Of a DNA stretch of 64,000 nt, positions 53,701 through 63,834 are shown one piece after another. The stretch is taken from positions 78,580,767-78,644,766 of the forward strand of contig NC_065882.2 of NCBI RefSeq assembly GCF_932274485.2. Reading direction: 5' to 3'. The position numbers and the translations under genes are program-made. Under the pieces are notes generated by a model that was not told the origin of the DNA, did not search any database, and worked only from the letters and a program-made list of their open reading frames with translations. The DNA is from Patella vulgata. Taxonomy: Eukaryota > Mollusca > Gastropoda > Patellidae. The stretch's first letter is position 1. Each line of letters begins with the position of its first letter.

Positions 53701-56700
53701 ACTCTACAATTTGTTCGTAAAGGACAGCTTTTGCTTTTTCAAAGTCCGTTTTGTTTGCTTTGCAAATTTTCTTTATTGTAGCTTCAGCTCTGGCTATTTT
53801 ATTGTTGGCAACCAACCATCGTAGAGATTCGTCAAATATCCTTAAAATATTAAAAACAAGTCTTATTATTTAAGCATTTAAATGATTGTTTACGTACATG
53901 TAGATTAAAGATTTTGATTCAACACCCTAAACATTTTAAAGACATAGTATATGGGTTGTTGTGAAACGATTTTCTGCTCTTCATTGTCTTACAATGTATG
54001 TAAAATTAATTAATAATTTATTTTTTGATAAGGCGCCCCAAATCCACCTAAAAGCTGCTTGATAGCGCCAATACAACAACATTAAATACACATAAAAAAA
54101 ACAAACGCAATAAAAATTATAAAGAAGTTCTTAGAAAAATTTCAGAAGTTTTTAGAAAAAGTGAACTATTAACATTTTAATAAATACACATACAGCAATA
54201 GTTAAAAGTTATTAACGATAATAAAAGTTATTATTACTTCAAAAAGTTCATATAAAAAGTTATGTTTTTAGTTTACGTTTAACAATTTCCAAGGTAAAAC
54301 TATTTAAAAACGGCTTTAAAAAGAGATATATAATTGCTAATCATCTGCTTGAAGATGGAAGTCAATCCCATTTCTACTGATTATACACCCTATGGTGAAA
54401 AGTAATGGTCCTAGCACTGATCCCTGAGGAACACCATATTTTTGTTCACCTGATTCAGAAACAGTTTTGTTAACTGAGATCCTTTTCGTACGTCCAGAGA
54501 GATAAGATTCGAACCAATTTTGTGTTGCCAATATGTTTAGTAGAATTTGATAGCCAGCGGTATCGAACGCAGCGCTCAAGTCAAGCAAAATAAGAACTCA
54601 GCTCTCGATCTTACTTTAGCATGTCAATTTTTACTCGTAAAATTGCTGGCTCGTTATTGTGTCTTTTGAAACATTTCATCAGCACTAGATAGATCTATAT
54701 GTAACCTTCTCTATTAATTTGGAAGTGAAATACGGATTCGAAACAGGCCTAAAATTAAAGACAGATTCGAAACTGTCCTCAAATTATTTATACATTCAGG
54801 ATCCAAGAATTGTTTTTTTTTATTATTGGAGTAACTAAACCTTCTTTCAGAGCCAAAAGACAGATGACAAGGATGCATTTTGCTCTCAATTGCCTTCCAA
54901 GTTTCTAAATGACACAGATTTAATTAATTGGAACACATATTGTATATTATGTTTTTAAATACGATTCCCGGTTTGTGCTTATTCGAATCCTCATACGAGT
55001 CTTGGAATTAGAAGGTGCACCAGACACCCACACTTACCAATAAATAGCTAACCCATATATTATTTCCGCCACAGTTGCTAATTGAAAGTATCTCCAGCTA
55101 TAATTCTGCATCAAGTAGGCCAGAGGAGCAAGCATCATAATAGAAGTAGTCCAAGCTAACCCACCAGTAAAACCAGCAAATGGTCTTATGTTAGTAGTGC
55201 ACATCTCCACAAATATGGAATAGGCTGTCAAACTAAGACCCTGAAATGGACAGCTACGTGTACCTAGTGTTCACTAGCACTGGAGTATAACGAGTGATTA
55301 AAGGATATAAATCTCTATTCTTTGGCATCTAGAAATGAACAAAAATGGGTCGCAACGCATATAATAATGTTATATGAATGCATATATAAACTGATTTACT
55401 TTCAATTCTTTCTGTTTTTTACTGTAATTTCTAATCAGTTATATTCGGCCAAATACGCGAGTCCAAATTGAATGGCTGTCTTTGGGGTCTGGTTATTCTA
55501 GTCTACTCAGGTAGTATCCCCCTGTGGTATATGTTTAGCCTTATTCATCGTGTGGCTTCATTACAAATGTTGCTTGAAAGCATTCTGGCACGCGATTGGT
55601 GTGCTAATTTTAACATTTTCATTTTGTCTTAAATATTGGATATCAGACGTCCATCTGTTCGCGGTAAGATAACAACATCAATGTTGATTTAAATTGACGA
55701 TCATTTCACGGTAAGATAACAACATCAATGTTGATTTATATTGACCACCATTTTATGGTAAGATCCCAACATTAATGTTGAATTGACCAATAAGTCGTGT
55801 TTGCTATGTCAAGACTGTGGATGATATAAAGTTAAAGACTTTAATTAACTTAACCTGTTATTGTACTCGTCTTAAATTGTGTATACTCGATAAAAAAAGA
55901 CACTTGATCTAGGTAGGTAACAAATATTTTTGGATTTGATCATATACTATTCCAAAAAAGTAGGGGATATTTGATTTTGGGGGCATAATACTAATATATG
56001 CAAATGACTACGAAAAAAGTCACTATAGAACCTAACAGAAGAAACATTTCCAGTTACATGTGACGCCCAAACGCATCAATATCTACCGCATGGAATGCAG
56101 GTGATGCTTGGGATCATCACGGGGGTCCAACCCAAGTTTTGCACGACTCTGACTTTGAATGTTACAGTCATTGTGGCATTGAATTCCAGGGTGGAAACAT
56201 CAGTTTAATTGTTTTAGTGACCAGAAAACAAATTTTGATATGCGTCGGCTTACCCAAAATGCTACAGATCGGCACAACACAGGCGGGTGTGGCGCGGACG
56301 ATGAATGTTTCTCAGTCTGTCATAAGCAGGCTATGGTCCAGATACCGTGATACACAATCTGTACAGGACAGACCACGCTCAGGTCGACCAAGGGCGACAA
56401 TTCAAGCCCAGGATCGATTTATCCGTACCTTGGCCTTGCGAAATCGTGTCATCACAGCAAATCAGATCAGCGCTCGTCTTCAAACAGACACTGGTGTGAG
56501 AGTGAGTGGCCAGACGATTCGGAATCGACTGCATAGGGGTCACCTTCGCGCCCGACGTCCTCGCGTGATCCCTTGTTTGAGAGATCATCACATTCAGGCA
56601 AGACGTCGTTGGTGTAGGGATCGTCAACACTGGGATAATCGACGCTGGAGCAATGTGATGTTTTCAGATGAGTCAAGGTTCACTGTTGATTTTTTGGACA

Positions 56701-59700
56701 GACGTAGGAGGGTGTGGCGTCGTCGAAACGAGCGCTTCCAAGACGTTAATGTCATCAGACATGATCGATTTGGGGGTGGTTCTGTTATGGTGTGGGGAGG
56801 CATCACTGTTGCTGGAAGAACGGCTTTACATGTTGTTGCAGGGCGTGTTACAGGCCAGTACTACCGGGACAACATCTTGGCAGTCCATGTTGTGCCGTTC
56901 GCACGACGTCATGGCCGCCGTTTCATCTTCCAGGATGACAACGCAAGATGTCACAGGGCCAGGATCGTTACAGGTTACCTCCAACAACAGAACATCACCA
57001 CATTACCTTGGCCAGCACTGAGTCCCGACCTCTCCCCCATCGAGCATGTCTGGGACATGCTTGGACAGAGGTTACGTCAACGTCAACAACGTCCTGCCAA
57101 TGTCCAAGAACTTGCTGCTGCGTTGCAACAGGAATGGGACAATCTGGACCAAAATGACCTTAGACGTCTCATTAGGAGTATGCCACGTCGGATCAATGCT
57201 TGTTTGGCAAACAGAGGAGGATTTACCCGTTACTGACTTGGTTGTGATGCTGTGGTAACTTTGCTGTTTGACCCCGGGTATCATTTTACCCTTATAATGG
57301 TCAGTCTGTGCCTTACTTAGTCTAACGATCATTTGGAATAAATCGATGAATGTGAACTTCATTTCATTTTGTCATTTGTTTCTTCGTCAGTTTCATTAGG
57401 TGACTTTAATAACACTTAAAAATCAAATATCCCCTACTTTTTTTGAATAGTATATTATTTTATTAGTCTAACGATCATTTGGAATAAATCGATGAATGTG
57501 AACTTCATTTCATTTTGTCATTTGTTTCTTCGTCAGTTTCATTAGGTGACTTTAATAACATTTAATAATCAAATATCCCCTACTTTGTTTGAATAGTATA
57601 TTTGACCAAGTACTTAAACATACATTATGAAAGAGCTAACTCTGCCTATTGCAGGTCTTTCTTTAGGCCTGAAATGATTTCTAAATTAATAATTAGACAT
57701 TAATTAACTTATCCAGGCCATAATCAACTCTCGGTCGCATCGGCTTTTTCCGATATTAAATAGATTAGAACAGTTCAGCCATATTTTGATTTAAGCTAAA
57801 AATGGAGGAGCGAAACTTAGAACAACCAGTACGGTGGTTGAAATTATTGCACACGTCTTGTCAAACCTTCAAATGTTAATATCTTCGCTCGCAATAGAGT
57901 AATTTGAATGAAATTTTTTTTTAATTTGTTTTTTAAATATAATTTTATTTTAAAAAAAAACGTCATATACAAATATACAATTTACATTTATTTCAACACA
58001 TTAAAAATAAACAAATATATATATATTATTTGTAGCATCAGCATGATTTCTAATAATTTCTAATTGTTATATACAAGAATGTCGGTTTATATTATATATT
58101 TGAAAAAGTAAGTAAGTCAATATACGACAGGGATATTATTTAAATATACTTGTATTCCTTTTCTTCAGGCGTAAAATAAGAAATGCCTTTTAAAAACTTT
58201 TAAAATCCCTGCTTTACTATAGTCCTTTTATAAATTTGGTCTATAACTCTCCCCCCCCCCCCCCCCCGTCTAGCTATATTATCTCCCTTGCTTGGGATGA
58301 GGGAGTTTACATATTTAGGAGGGTACTTAAAAAGACAAAAACAAACCCCCCCCCAAAAAAAAACAAAACAAACAGGTTGCTACACTCCTTTCCACGAAAA
58401 AAAAAGTCGAAATAGAGAGGAGATAAATAGCTACCTTCTTAAGAATTAAAATGCATGGTACATCTAAGATTTTATAAGGTTCTCATATGTTCACATAATT
58501 GTATAATACTGATTGAATGATAATTGAATGATAAGGGTATGCGACCAGTCTAGTTCTACAATAATGTGTTGCTTTCTACATATTTCCATTTATTTAGGAT
58601 GTAGATATTTGATTTATTCTAATCAGATTTTACTCATTAGAAAAGCATTATATCCGGATAGTGATGGCTTAACGTTTTCTAATTTAGATCTATATATGTA
58701 GTATTTGGTTAAGAATATTAGATGGTTTGCAAAGTCCCACTCATATAAATTACTGAAATTTGTTTTTTCTGGATACCTGAAATTTGTTTTTTCTGGATAC
58801 CCGAAATGGATGTTTTTATTTGTTAATGTTATATTTATGTTACTTTTAAGGGTAATTTCTAGCATTTCGCTCCAGATTTGTTGGGCATAACTGCAGAAAA
58901 TGAATAAGTGGTTTACTGTCTCAATATGGGATTGACAGAAGGTGCAGAGAGTGGATTCGGTTAACTTTAATTTACAAAGTAATGCATTTGTATATATTAT
59001 TTTATGGATATATTTGTATTGGAAGTTTTGAAGTTTGCTGTCTATACTTATATTATGTGCAAGATTAAAGATATACTACTTTTGACTTTTATTAACATGC
59101 TACGTTTCAATATACATACAACGATACCTGTATGTGTATTCAAACGTAGCATGTTAATAAAATTCAGAAGTAGTATATCCATACAAGTGTGTTTATTTTT
59201 ACATGTATACTGCATATTTAGTTTTTCATCTTAGTGTCGAACACATTGTTAGTGGTTTACACGACCACGCACGCAAAACACGTTATTTTATGTAGGCCAA
59301 AGATTCGATGTTCGATAATTTGACATAGGTATGGCTTTACTTATAGATACTTTATGGAAGATTAGATAACGAGTTGGTAGTTCTCACTATAAAAGTTAAA
59401 AACTAGATAATGTAACGCAATTTGCTGAAAAATTCAGTCAAATTGATCCACTATGAACCGAGAAATAAGCGATCGAAAGTTCTGCATTGCCTCGGTCATC
59501 ATTACTAAAGTCGGTACGACAAAAATCATAGTCTCGATTATCCATTTAATCGTTAAATCGAGAAGGAAAGTTATGCAGCAAATCGGTTCATAATCCAACA
59601 AATATCGCAGGCTAGCGTTGACATCGAGAGTTGATTATGGTCTGGATACGTTAATTAATGTCTAATTAATAGTTTGTATAACATTTCACCCACAGAAAGA

Positions 59701-61952
59701 CACACAATAGGCAGATTTAGCTCTTGCATAATGTATGTTTAATATGCTATATAAAATTAATCACATATATCGTCTTGGTGTTATGGTGACAATGAAACAT
59801 CAAGAGCGTCACCATTACTTCAATATATTTATTTCTGAGGTCTTAAAACTGAAACTTTTTGGTAAACAACAAGGATAATCTGGTCTAGTAGGCATGTTCG
59901 TGGTAGTACACAATTGTTTTCGAAATGAACCCCCCCCCCCCCCCCACTCCCCCGGCAATATAAATATTAAGCATATACCAATTATACTCGCATGAACTCA
60001 ACAGTACAAAATCGATCTTACAATGGTATATAAATTAATTTTTAAAATATTTTAAAACCAACCTCTTGAGCAGCACCAATAATAAATCTAAGGGCTGTGA
60101 ATCCTCCAATATTATTAATAAAGGCCAAGCCTATAGATGCTACAATCAGTATTAGCTGACAAACCATATTGACTGGTTTCCTTCCATATCTATCAGCCAA
60201 AGATGTGAAAACACAGGCACCAATACCTTGTCCTAGCATCAACATTGTTTGACTTAACTCGGCTAAACCAGCTCGGTCACACACCAAATCCCACTGAAAT
60301 AGGCAAAGTCGAATTAATACAGTTCATCCAATGTCATTCAAAGAACAAAATACCAATTATATAGAATAATTGACTGGCATCAGCGCATAACAACAAGTCA
60401 CGGTCGCTCGATGAGTAGGGCCATGCGGCCTTGCCTTGATATATGGCATCCACAGGAAATATTAAACTCCATGCAACGAACATAACTGACCTAAAAAAAT
60501 AAACAAAAGGACGCAACCTGCGCAAGCGTGAGACTCGTTAAGGCGGATAAATTCGAACGTATTTTTTTTAATCTCAAAATTCAATTGAAAATAGTGATGA
60601 AATTTAAATTAATGTCAGATGTGCATAATAGCGGTGCGCAAGCCGTCGTTTTGACGAAAATAATAATTATGTTGCAAATAGAAGGTACGGACTCAAAAAA
60701 ATAGACTTGGTAGAGAGGTAGGTGTTGGGCGGTATTTTCATATTGCAGGTTAATAAAGAAGGTCAAGTACGACTTGAGAGAACATTTCCTTTCGTATATC
60801 AGACACCGTTCCGAAAGGAACTATTATTAACCACTACCCCAAACTAACCTCCGATACTATAGATGTCTCCCTAGCAACATCATAATGAAATCCATTGACA
60901 CAGGGTAGTTCTACATGCGACGCAATCCCAGAGACATTAGTTGTGATACCCAAAGAACATTGACCAATCTTCACGTCTACTACATGATCAGGGTTGATAT
61001 CAAAATCATGGAGGAAGGTTACATTAGGCAAGGCAGCACAACGATGTTTCGGTACATATCCTGTTGTAAACATAAACACACTTTAAGACATTTTCTTTAT
61101 GAACGGGAAGATATTATTCAATAAACTCTATTAACTTAACAACACATACAATATTCACACATTCTCCACAAATTTATCGTGCCACATTATTTGTTCAATG
61201 TGCCCTCTTTGCGCTAATTAATAGAATCATTTGTGCCAGATGAGGAGTCGGTACAATTCAATGGAACACATACTTTTTATAAATGTAAAGAATTTACCAT
61301 GTATTTCCCGCAACACCCCAACCCTCTAATATTTATTTCATCAACGCCGGTACGATCTCAAATCTGTTAAACTATATAATCTGATTAAAACACAGATTCT
61401 ATTTCGTTTCGTTTTTTATAGTTCAAAATTTTACTTGTCTTTGCGACACTCGGATCTGGAAGAGTTGTTGTTTTACCGGCGTTTTGGTTGAAGTGAGGGA
61501 TTAGTCAATGAAATGGGTTGATACGGCGTGTCATTCACGGTACTGTCAACGCTGATTGATTAATCAATGTCTGACGTCATGGGGTCAAAGCCGCTCGTAC
61601 GACCCCTGACGTGACCAATTACTACAACCGGTCAGATCTTCATGTATAGTGTAGGCCATCGAAAGTATGAAAAAACAAAACGAAACATAGATCTGTATTT
61701 TAATCAGATAATGAAACTATATTTCATTTAACACATATGTTTTGATATTGCATCAAGTAATATATTTTAGTTTATTGATAGCGACGGGTAATTAGTTAAT
61801 AAAATCTTACCAATAAAAACTATAGATAGAATTGGTATGGCAATGCTGAAACTCGCTAAAAGGCATATAATAGACTGTTTTATCTGGTATGGTCCCCTGT
61901 AGCCAGTCACGTACAACACTTTATCCAGGTCGACATAAAGATCCCCTTCCAT
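47543..61952 (-). CDS. SLC22-type organic cation/anion transporter (MFS); whole gene span, 10 coding exons
   Basis: Ten minus-strand exons join in phase into 582 residues, normal for the SLC22 family of plasma-membrane polyspecific transporters. TM1 is at about 28-47. The large extracellular loop (about 48-118) holds sequons Asn60 and Asn89 and Cys55, Cys82 and Cys101. WDLVCD (119-124) precedes TM2, and SLADRYGRKP (149-158) is the MFS loop 2-3 motif. ESLRWL (267-272, usually ESPRWL) opens the central cytoplasmic loop. IGRR (426-429) is the loop 8-9 motif, PELFP is at 486-490, RNAGIG at 494-499 and PETRGRELP at 545-553 after TM12. No stop or frame break is seen. The substrate cannot be assigned; members carry carnitine, amines or organic anions. 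Introns carry SINEs, a Tc1 copy, an RT fragment and a minisatellite. Confidence 0.93.
48124..48196 (-). CDS. SLC22-type transporter exon 9 (RNxGxG to TM11/12)
   Basis: Acceptor ATATTGACAG, G completing Arg494, then NAGIGISSAVSRVGGIVSP, matching the conserved RNxGxGxxSxxSRxGG block of SLC22. It ends TTG (phase 0) at donor GTAAGA. Length 73 bases. Confidence 0.92.
48263..48556 (-). mobile_element. SINE-A with a 37-bp flanking duplication
   Basis: Complete element with GA tail, GGGGTTTAACGTCCACTCG and head CTAACCATTCAGCCGTCCAC plus poly-C. The flanks 48226-48262 and 48557-48593 match over 37 bp with two changes. It is in intron 8 of the SLC22-type gene, 67 bases from exon 9. Confidence 0.92.
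49405..49470 (-). mobile_element. SINE-B tail fragment
   Basis: GAAATGAAATGGGTTTTAACG, GAATGGGACAATGAAGATG. Just downstream of transporter exon 8. Confidence 0.7.
49498..49618 (-). CDS. SLC22-type transporter exon 8 (TM10-TM11 region)
   Basis: Acceptor ATATTTTCAG, GA completing Gly454, then GSVIFSLVGKFAITASYNC and PELFPTNM plus AG at donor GTATTT. Confidence 0.92.
49860..50250. repeat. Minisatellite of about 44 bp in intron 7 of the transporter
   Basis: Units share GATAAACCATACTCACACC, ATATGGTGACTTGC and TT-CATAAT. The middle three are most alike, the outer ones decayed. It ends about 75 bases before exon 7 (50324). Confidence 0.9.
50324..50409 (-). CDS. SLC22-type transporter exon 7 (loop 8-9, TM9)
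   Basis: Acceptor TTTTTCTTAG, T completing Arg425, then IGRRTLGVLLHALSG. It ends VATV plus G at donor GTAAGT. At 86 bases it is easily missed, but phase and motif fit both neighbours. Confidence 0.9.
50745..50825. repeat. Short tandem GGGCGAATTTGG units
   Basis: GGGCGAATTTGGACC, AGTTTGGGCCCC and GGGCGAATTGGGCCCC follow each other with a period of about 20. Similar in style to the 28311 array. Confidence 0.6.
50915..51265 (-). mobile_element. SINE-B with internal 109-bp tandem duplication
   Basis: The block from about GCATAAGCGATACAGTGTGC (50978) to GGATCGTTTACGTGCACGCC is repeated with period 109 (51087 onward). The head is missing. In intron 6 of the SLC22-type gene. Confidence 0.85.
51295..51412 (+). 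mobile_element. Family F element, end fragment(s)
   Basis: Starts GCAATCTGATTAAAAGACAG with TTTCGTTTTTTTATA, then an opposed end TATAAAAAACGAAACGAA about 60 bases later. The middle is deleted. Confidence 0.65.
51440..51612 (+). mobile_element. SINE-A, head truncated
   Basis: TTGACAAGGAATAGAGTCGC, CCACGCGCATTGGAATTATTG, AACTATATGTTAATCCCGAAA, AATAAACCCCATTTTCTCTC. 60 bases before transporter exon 6. Confidence 0.8.
51672..51806 (-). CDS. SLC22-type transporter exon 6 (TM7-TM8)
   Basis: This exon has no in-frame Met start and was found by reading between exons 5 and 7. Acceptor TATATTTCAG, then G completing Trp380, AVNSLTYYGLFL and RFLNYFLNALVEIPS, the SLC22 TM7-TM8 signature with YYG and VEIP. 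It ends LK plus CG, and the next exon supplies T to make Arg425. Donor GTAAGA. Confidence 0.92.
52153..52498. mobile_element. Second TTAA-flanked DNA element
   Basis: Ends AGGCTCAATACCACTCTTG and CAAGAGTGTTATTGTCCCT form inverted repeats of about 19 bp, with TTAA at 52149-52152 and 52499-52502. 346 bp, non-coding, in intron 5 of the SLC22-type gene. The ends differ from the 11788 family beyond AGG. Confidence 0.75.
53366..53465 (-). mobile_element. SINE-B middle/head fragment
   Basis: AAGGACCTCTATCCTGTACCA, CTGACATGGGGAACC, GGAAATCCAGATGAACTTTCG, CAAACCCAGG. Confidence 0.6.
53490..53840 (-). CDS. SLC22-type transporter exon 5 (central cytoplasmic loop, start of TM7)
   Basis: Acceptor ATATTTTAAG, then G completing Trp263 and IFDESLRWL. 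The loop is Lys/Glu-rich and ends DILKITTILSFI plus TG at donor GTAGGA. It is the longest exon, 351 bases. Confidence 0.92.
54337..54680 (-). mobile_element. Non-LTR retrotransposon (LINE) reverse-transcriptase fragment
   Basis: The minus strand encodes LLDLSAAFDT, NWFESYLSGRTKRISVN, YGVPQGSVLGPLLF and GIDFHLQADD. These are RT blocks of CR1/Jockey-like LINEs, with the catalytic YADD here as QADD. Blocks are joined by internal losses: about 15 residues are missing between DTAGYQILLNIL and NWF. A weaker upstream part (ILRVKIDMLK) extends to about 54680 after a stop. No endonuclease or 3' tail is seen. It lies in intron 4 of the SLC22-type gene, same strand. Confidence 0.85.
55038..55240 (-). 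CDS. SLC22-type transporter exon 4 (TM4-TM6)
   Basis: The acceptor CCATTTCAG is followed by GLSLTAYSIFVEM, and the exon ends IYGLAIY plus TG (phase 2) at donor GTAAGT. The 4.8 kb intron before it carries Tc1 copy 2 and a family D repeat. Confidence 0.92.
55655..55800 (+). repeat. Family G tandem repeat, three units of about 50 bp
   Basis: GGTAAGATAACAACATCAATG occurs at about 55660 and 55710 and as GGTAAGATCCCAACATTAATG at 55758, each followed by TTGA-TT-ATTGACCA. The core AACATCAATGTTGATT is itself a palindrome. Confidence 0.8.
55943..57454 (+). mobile_element. Tc1-type DNA transposon, copy 2
   Basis: Same inverted repeats as copy 1 (55943 onward and ending 57454), with TA flanks, 1512 bp. 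It lies in intron 3 of the SLC22-type gene, transcribed against it. A second copy of its last 138 bp follows at 57463-57600. Confidence 0.93.
56240..57236 (+). pseudogene. Tc1-type DD34E transposase, copy 2 (near-intact)
   Basis: The family ATG is at 56240 (MRRLTQN), but 23 bases present in copy 1 are missing right after it, shifting the frame. The loss is bounded by ATG on each side, so a microhomology deletion is likely. From about 56260 the frame is open to the stop: HTH (MNVSQSVISRLW), GRPR hinge, second HTH, then catalytic Asp in FSDESRF, Asp in FQDDNARC and Glu in SPIEHVW. There are 34 residues between the last two, so DD34E. A longer frame starts at 56139 but is not the family start. 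Confidence 0.9.
57463..57600 (+). mobile_element. Orphan Tc1 3' end repeated after copy 2
   Basis: Repeats 57317-57454 with a period of 146 bp and a few changes. It ends in the same terminal GAATAGTATA. No transposase or 5' end goes with it. Confidence 0.9.
57613..57922 (+). repeat. Family D repeat
   Basis: TTAAACATACATTATGAAAG, TCTGCCTATTGCAGGTC, CATAATCAACTCTCGGTCGC and CACACGTCTTGTCAAACC run in family order. It follows the orphan Tc1 end directly. Confidence 0.75.
57923..59069. other. Unassigned sequence in transporter intron 3
   Basis: AT-rich with poly-C runs near 58250. Only the 24-bp duplication at 58755. Nothing else is recognised up to exon 3 beyond the hairpin and the family D copy. 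54681-55037 and 55241-55654 also hold nothing recognisable. Confidence 0.4.
58755..58803. repeat. 24-bp direct duplication
   Basis: TGAAATTTGTTTTTTCTGGA followed by TACC occurs twice in tandem. Confidence 0.85.
59070..59179. repeat. 110-bp imperfect hairpin
   Basis: GATATACTACTTTTGACTTT, ATTAACATGCTACGTTT and AATATACAT are mirrored by ATGTGTATT, AAACGTAGCATGTTAAT and AGAAGTAGTATATC. The right end matches 50480-50515 (ATTCAGAAGTAGTATATCCA). Confidence 0.85.
59338..59743 (-). repeat. Family D repeat, full-length copy, minus strand
   Basis: Read on the minus strand it runs from ATTAAACATACATTATGCAAG to CATAAAGTATCTATAAG, 406 bp, matching 23771-24172 throughout. It lies in intron 3 of the SLC22-type gene. 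Confidence 0.8.
60063..60293 (-). CDS. SLC22-type transporter exon 3 (TM2-TM4, MFS motif A)
   Basis: Acceptor CTATTTCAG, then WDLVCDRAGLAELSQ, the usual SLC22 block before TM2, and the SLADRYGRKP motif. It has 77 codons, phase 0 at both ends, donor GTTGGT. Confidence 0.93.
60849..61060 (-). CDS. SLC22-type transporter exon 2 (large extracellular loop)
   Basis: The acceptor TTTACAACAG is followed by GA, which completes Gly48. It encodes residues 48-118, the cysteine-bearing glycosylated loop, ending TSIVSE in phase 0 at donor GTTAGT. Confidence 0.9.
61376..61713. mobile_element. DNA element family F, full copy
   Basis: Ends ATAATCTGATTAAAACACAG and TATTTTAATCAGATAATG are inverted repeats that continue through TTTCGTTTCGTTTTTTATA. 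A 7-bp AAACTAT lies on both sides (61369-61375, 61714-61720). 338 bp, intron 1 of the SLC22-type gene. Partial copies lie at 39476-39642 and 51295-51412. Confidence 0.75.
61811..61952 (-). CDS. SLC22-type transporter exon 1 (start codon, TM1)
   Basis: It encodes MEGDLYVDLDKVL through TM1 to ...SIVFI plus one base (phase 1), donor GTAAGA. The start sits in a good context (GCCATGG). A TTTATAG acceptor-like site at 61976 lies 23 bases upstream of the ATG, so the 5' UTR is probably split by another intron. Confidence 0.9.
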
Positions 61953-62069
61953 GGCAATTAACTAACTTGGTTGTCCTATAAACAAACATAATAACAATAT
62001 GTAAATTTCTTTGTGAACATGTTACGATGAGGCGTAATATAAAAGGGTAAGTTTGCTTAATGGCAGGGG

Positions 62070-62345
62070 CGGGGGTTGGATGGCCGAATGGTTAGCACAT
62101 GCGCGCTGTATCATACGGCCTGTCATTGAATCAGGCTTGGCTTGGTTTCGAATCCCCAGTTGTACGTAACAAGGAGTAGGGTCGCCTGTCCAACCGCGTG
62201 GGTTTTCTCCGGGTCCTCTGGTTTCCTCCCACTGCTTAAGACATCTACACGCAAGAGAATTGTTGAAATAAAAAAATACACCATATGTTAGTCCCGAAAT
62301 GACCTAGTTTGTGTCGAGTGGACGTTAAACCCTATTTCTCTTCTT
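62070..62345 (+). mobile_element. SINE-A, full length
   Basis: GGTTGGATGGCCGAATGGTT, TTGGTTTCGAATCCCCAG, AACAAGGAGTAGGGTCGCC, GTCGAGTGGACGTTAAACCC. Confidence 0.92.
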
Positions 62346-62349
62346 CTCT

Positions 62350-62560
62350 GTCTGGCTTAATGGTTTAACGCGCGAGGTTTAGATCATAAGGTCTGCCACT
62401 GGGTGAAGTGCGGGATTTCATGACAAGACGAAGCATCGCCTGTTAAGCCTCCAATGGTATCTCGTGGTCCACCGGTTTCCTTCTACTGCTACGGACACCA
62501 AAGCGAAAGATAATTTAATATTGATATAAAATTGAACCATATGTTAGTTCCGAAATATCC
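62350..62560 (+). mobile_element. Second, older SINE-A in tandem
   Basis: GTCTGGCTTAATGGTTTAACG, AGATCATAAGGTCTGCCACTGG, CCACCGGTTTCCTTCTACTGC, ATTGAACCATATGTTAGTTCC. Much more diverged than its neighbour. Confidence 0.65.
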
Positions 62561-63834
62561 AAATGCAATTATTATCAATGACCTTCGCATGAGTCATCAG
62601 CTAAATCCTTGTTCAGAACTTGAATTGAATGTCAGTAGCCTTTCCCCGTGTCCTATTTTTATACTGACAGAGATTACCTAATATACTAAATTGGTTGATA
62701 AAGTTTAAAGTGGTGAGAAAGTTTAACCCTTTGTTAAGTAATTAGGACTTTTGGGTGGGGGAAGTAGCTCAGTATACTATTAGTTCAGGGATCTTTCACG
62801 TCCTCACGGAATATTCTAGGGGGGTATAAAAATAATATAGAGTTCCAAATAAATTATATACGCTGATGAAGGTCAAACGTTTATTAAAGACGGGCACGGT
62901 AAAAATACTGACCGTATATCTTCTGTCGTATATAAGGCAAACCTTATCATCAGTTCAGTTCTTGTCTACGATATCACCTTAGGTGGAAGTGGACGTAAAA
63001 CCACCCCAGAAACCTACCTACCATCAGTTCAGGACCCCGTTTCATAAAAACTTAAACTGAAATCACTAAAATAGATTTTAACTAAAATCAAACTGAAATT
63101 TTAAATTTTATGCGTTTCACGAAGATCGATTGTAACTTAAAATATAATTTTTAATAGATTTTAGTTAAAATTGCTTGCGCTCGCGGTGTGCACAATTCCA
63201 GCGAGGGCACTTAGGATGTAATCATATACGCTTCGGAACTGAAAACTATTGCCAGGTTGAACTAACCGTTACATACGTTGTAACAATATCTGCACATGGT
63301 CAGACAGTCGTAGAGAGATGAAATATATAAATTTATTGCGTGTTATTCGTTTTGAAATGTATCAGTTGGTTGACCTTGAACTTGCATGTACCTTTCGTGA
63401 CCTTGGCATTTGATTTACTCGCAGGCTTCAATGGAAATAATGCGTATCGATAAACTAAATCGCTTGAATTTCGTAGTATATGGTATTTTGGATAACAGAA
63501 ACTATTGAGAAATTGTCAAAAACGTGATATTTCTGACTCAAACGATTAATCTAGACTAAAGTATTGTCGAATTTTAAAAGTATTTAATAACTTTTAAACT
63601 AATACACAAAATAACCAATGTTCCGGTGCCTAGATTTGAAATGTCAGTCCTATGGATCCTTTCAATAATAATTTGAAAATGCCAAAGTGCCACACTCCTT
63701 ATTGGATAATGCCTATCTATCTTACTAAATTAAAATGATTTTTCCCCAATATAAAATACCCTTGGCTTCTATATAAATCATCACAACCCCAAAACCATAA
63801 ATACTTTGCATATGGCGTATCTAGTATTATAGGC
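62561..63834. other. Unassigned sequence upstream of the transporter
   Basis: Besides the SINE-C scrap, 63030-63190 has opposed AT-rich blocks (CCCCGTTTCATAAAAACTTA, TAACTAAAATCAAACTGAAA and their mirror), perhaps a decayed small DNA element. The promoter of the transporter may lie here, but no motif supports a call. Confidence 0.4.
62955..63020 (+). mobile_element. SINE-C tail fragment
   Basis: GTCTACGATATCACCTTAGG, TGGAAGTGGACGTAAAACC with ACCTACCTACC. Confidence 0.55.

Noticed and set aside
60334-60525. 63-codon minus-strand frame between transporter exons 2 and 3
   Set aside because: Exon 2 (TSIVSE) and exon 3 (WDLVCD) join directly in phase and match the family order. This frame has no SLC22 motif.
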